A stretch of 64,000 nt of DNA from Tersicoccus solisilvae (lineage in GTDB: Bacteria > Actinomycetota > Actinomycetes > Actinomycetales > Micrococcaceae): assembly GCF_014643255.1 (NCBI RefSeq), contig NZ_BMJI01000006.1, forward strand, positions 1-64,000. Reading direction: 5' to 3'. The position numbers and the translations under genes are program-made. Every line of letters begins with the position of its first letter. Position 1 is the stretch's first letter. Under the pieces are notes generated by a model. It was not told where the DNA came from and searched no databases. It saw only the letters and a list, made by a program, of their open reading frames with translations. Positions 63,841-64,000 of the stretch are shown one piece after another.

Positions 63841-64000
<160 letters not shown>

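Overview
The window is a chromosomal segment of a very high-GC actinobacterium. Mycothiol ligase MshC, a GT4-type actinobacterial glycogen synthase, OpcA beside Zwf, a SufR-headed SUF operon and a FadA2/FabG4/HtdX-like cluster all point to Actinobacteria. The gene set and protein details (the acidic 96-residue protein, DUF5703, the Rieske protein inside the SUF operon) suggest Micrococcaceae, perhaps Kocuria-like. This placement is inference; no rRNA is present.

Layout. 1-5648: site-2 protease (cut by the window edge), HAD hydrolase, PAC2 protein, mshC, uppP and two small proteins. 5686-10389: acyl-CoA dehydrogenase, tRNA-Leu(GAG), a secreted protein of unknown role, a membrane acyltransferase and a GT39-type glycosyltransferase. 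10456-16995: a fatty-acid module in which maoC, fabG4-like and fadA2-like genes diverge from a tetR gene and an acyl-CoA oxidase-like gene across a perfect palindromic operator candidate. 17055-23013: glgA/glgC, then an operon of transglutaminase, alpha-E protein and circularly permuted ATP-grasp, a predicted peptide-bond-forming system of unknown product. 23088-29498: aminopeptidase N, a DUF222/HNH protein, a small frameshifted gene, lipoate ligase and ribosomal protein L31 type B. 29591-36427: rRNA/tRNA methyltransferase, TauE permease, ABC ATPase, SerB, two SDRs (one lacking the usual catalytic Tyr), DUF3099 protein, a Cys/His-rich protein and SURF1. 36437-37402: a lone YaaC-like gene of roughly 50% GC, an evident foreign insertion. 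37462-44245: ABC-F ATPase, biotin ECF transporter BioYMN, long acyl-CoA dehydrogenase and a neutral zinc metallopeptidase, followed by an inverted-repeat element.

44360-49796 is the SUF Fe-S assembly operon (sufR-sufB-sufD-Rieske-sufC-sufT) without sufS or sufU. 49948-54480 holds an ABC exporter and the haem A pathway (ctaA, ctaB), with DUF503 and CxxC-rich small proteins between the two cta genes. 54907-63421 is a pentose-phosphate operon (tkt-tal-pgi-zwf-opcA-pgl), mostly joined by 4-base ATGA overlaps. The window ends with secG and the C-terminus of tpiA on the opposite strand.

Functionally, carbon flux enzymes (tkt to pgl, glgA/glgC, tpiA) supply NADPH and storage polymer. SUF, ctaA/ctaB and SURF1 serve respiratory-chain cofactor assembly. 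BioYMN and LplA serve cofactor supply. No CRISPR array, transposase, integrase or prophage gene was seen. Nearly all long overlapping reading frames on the opposite strands are high-GC artefacts.
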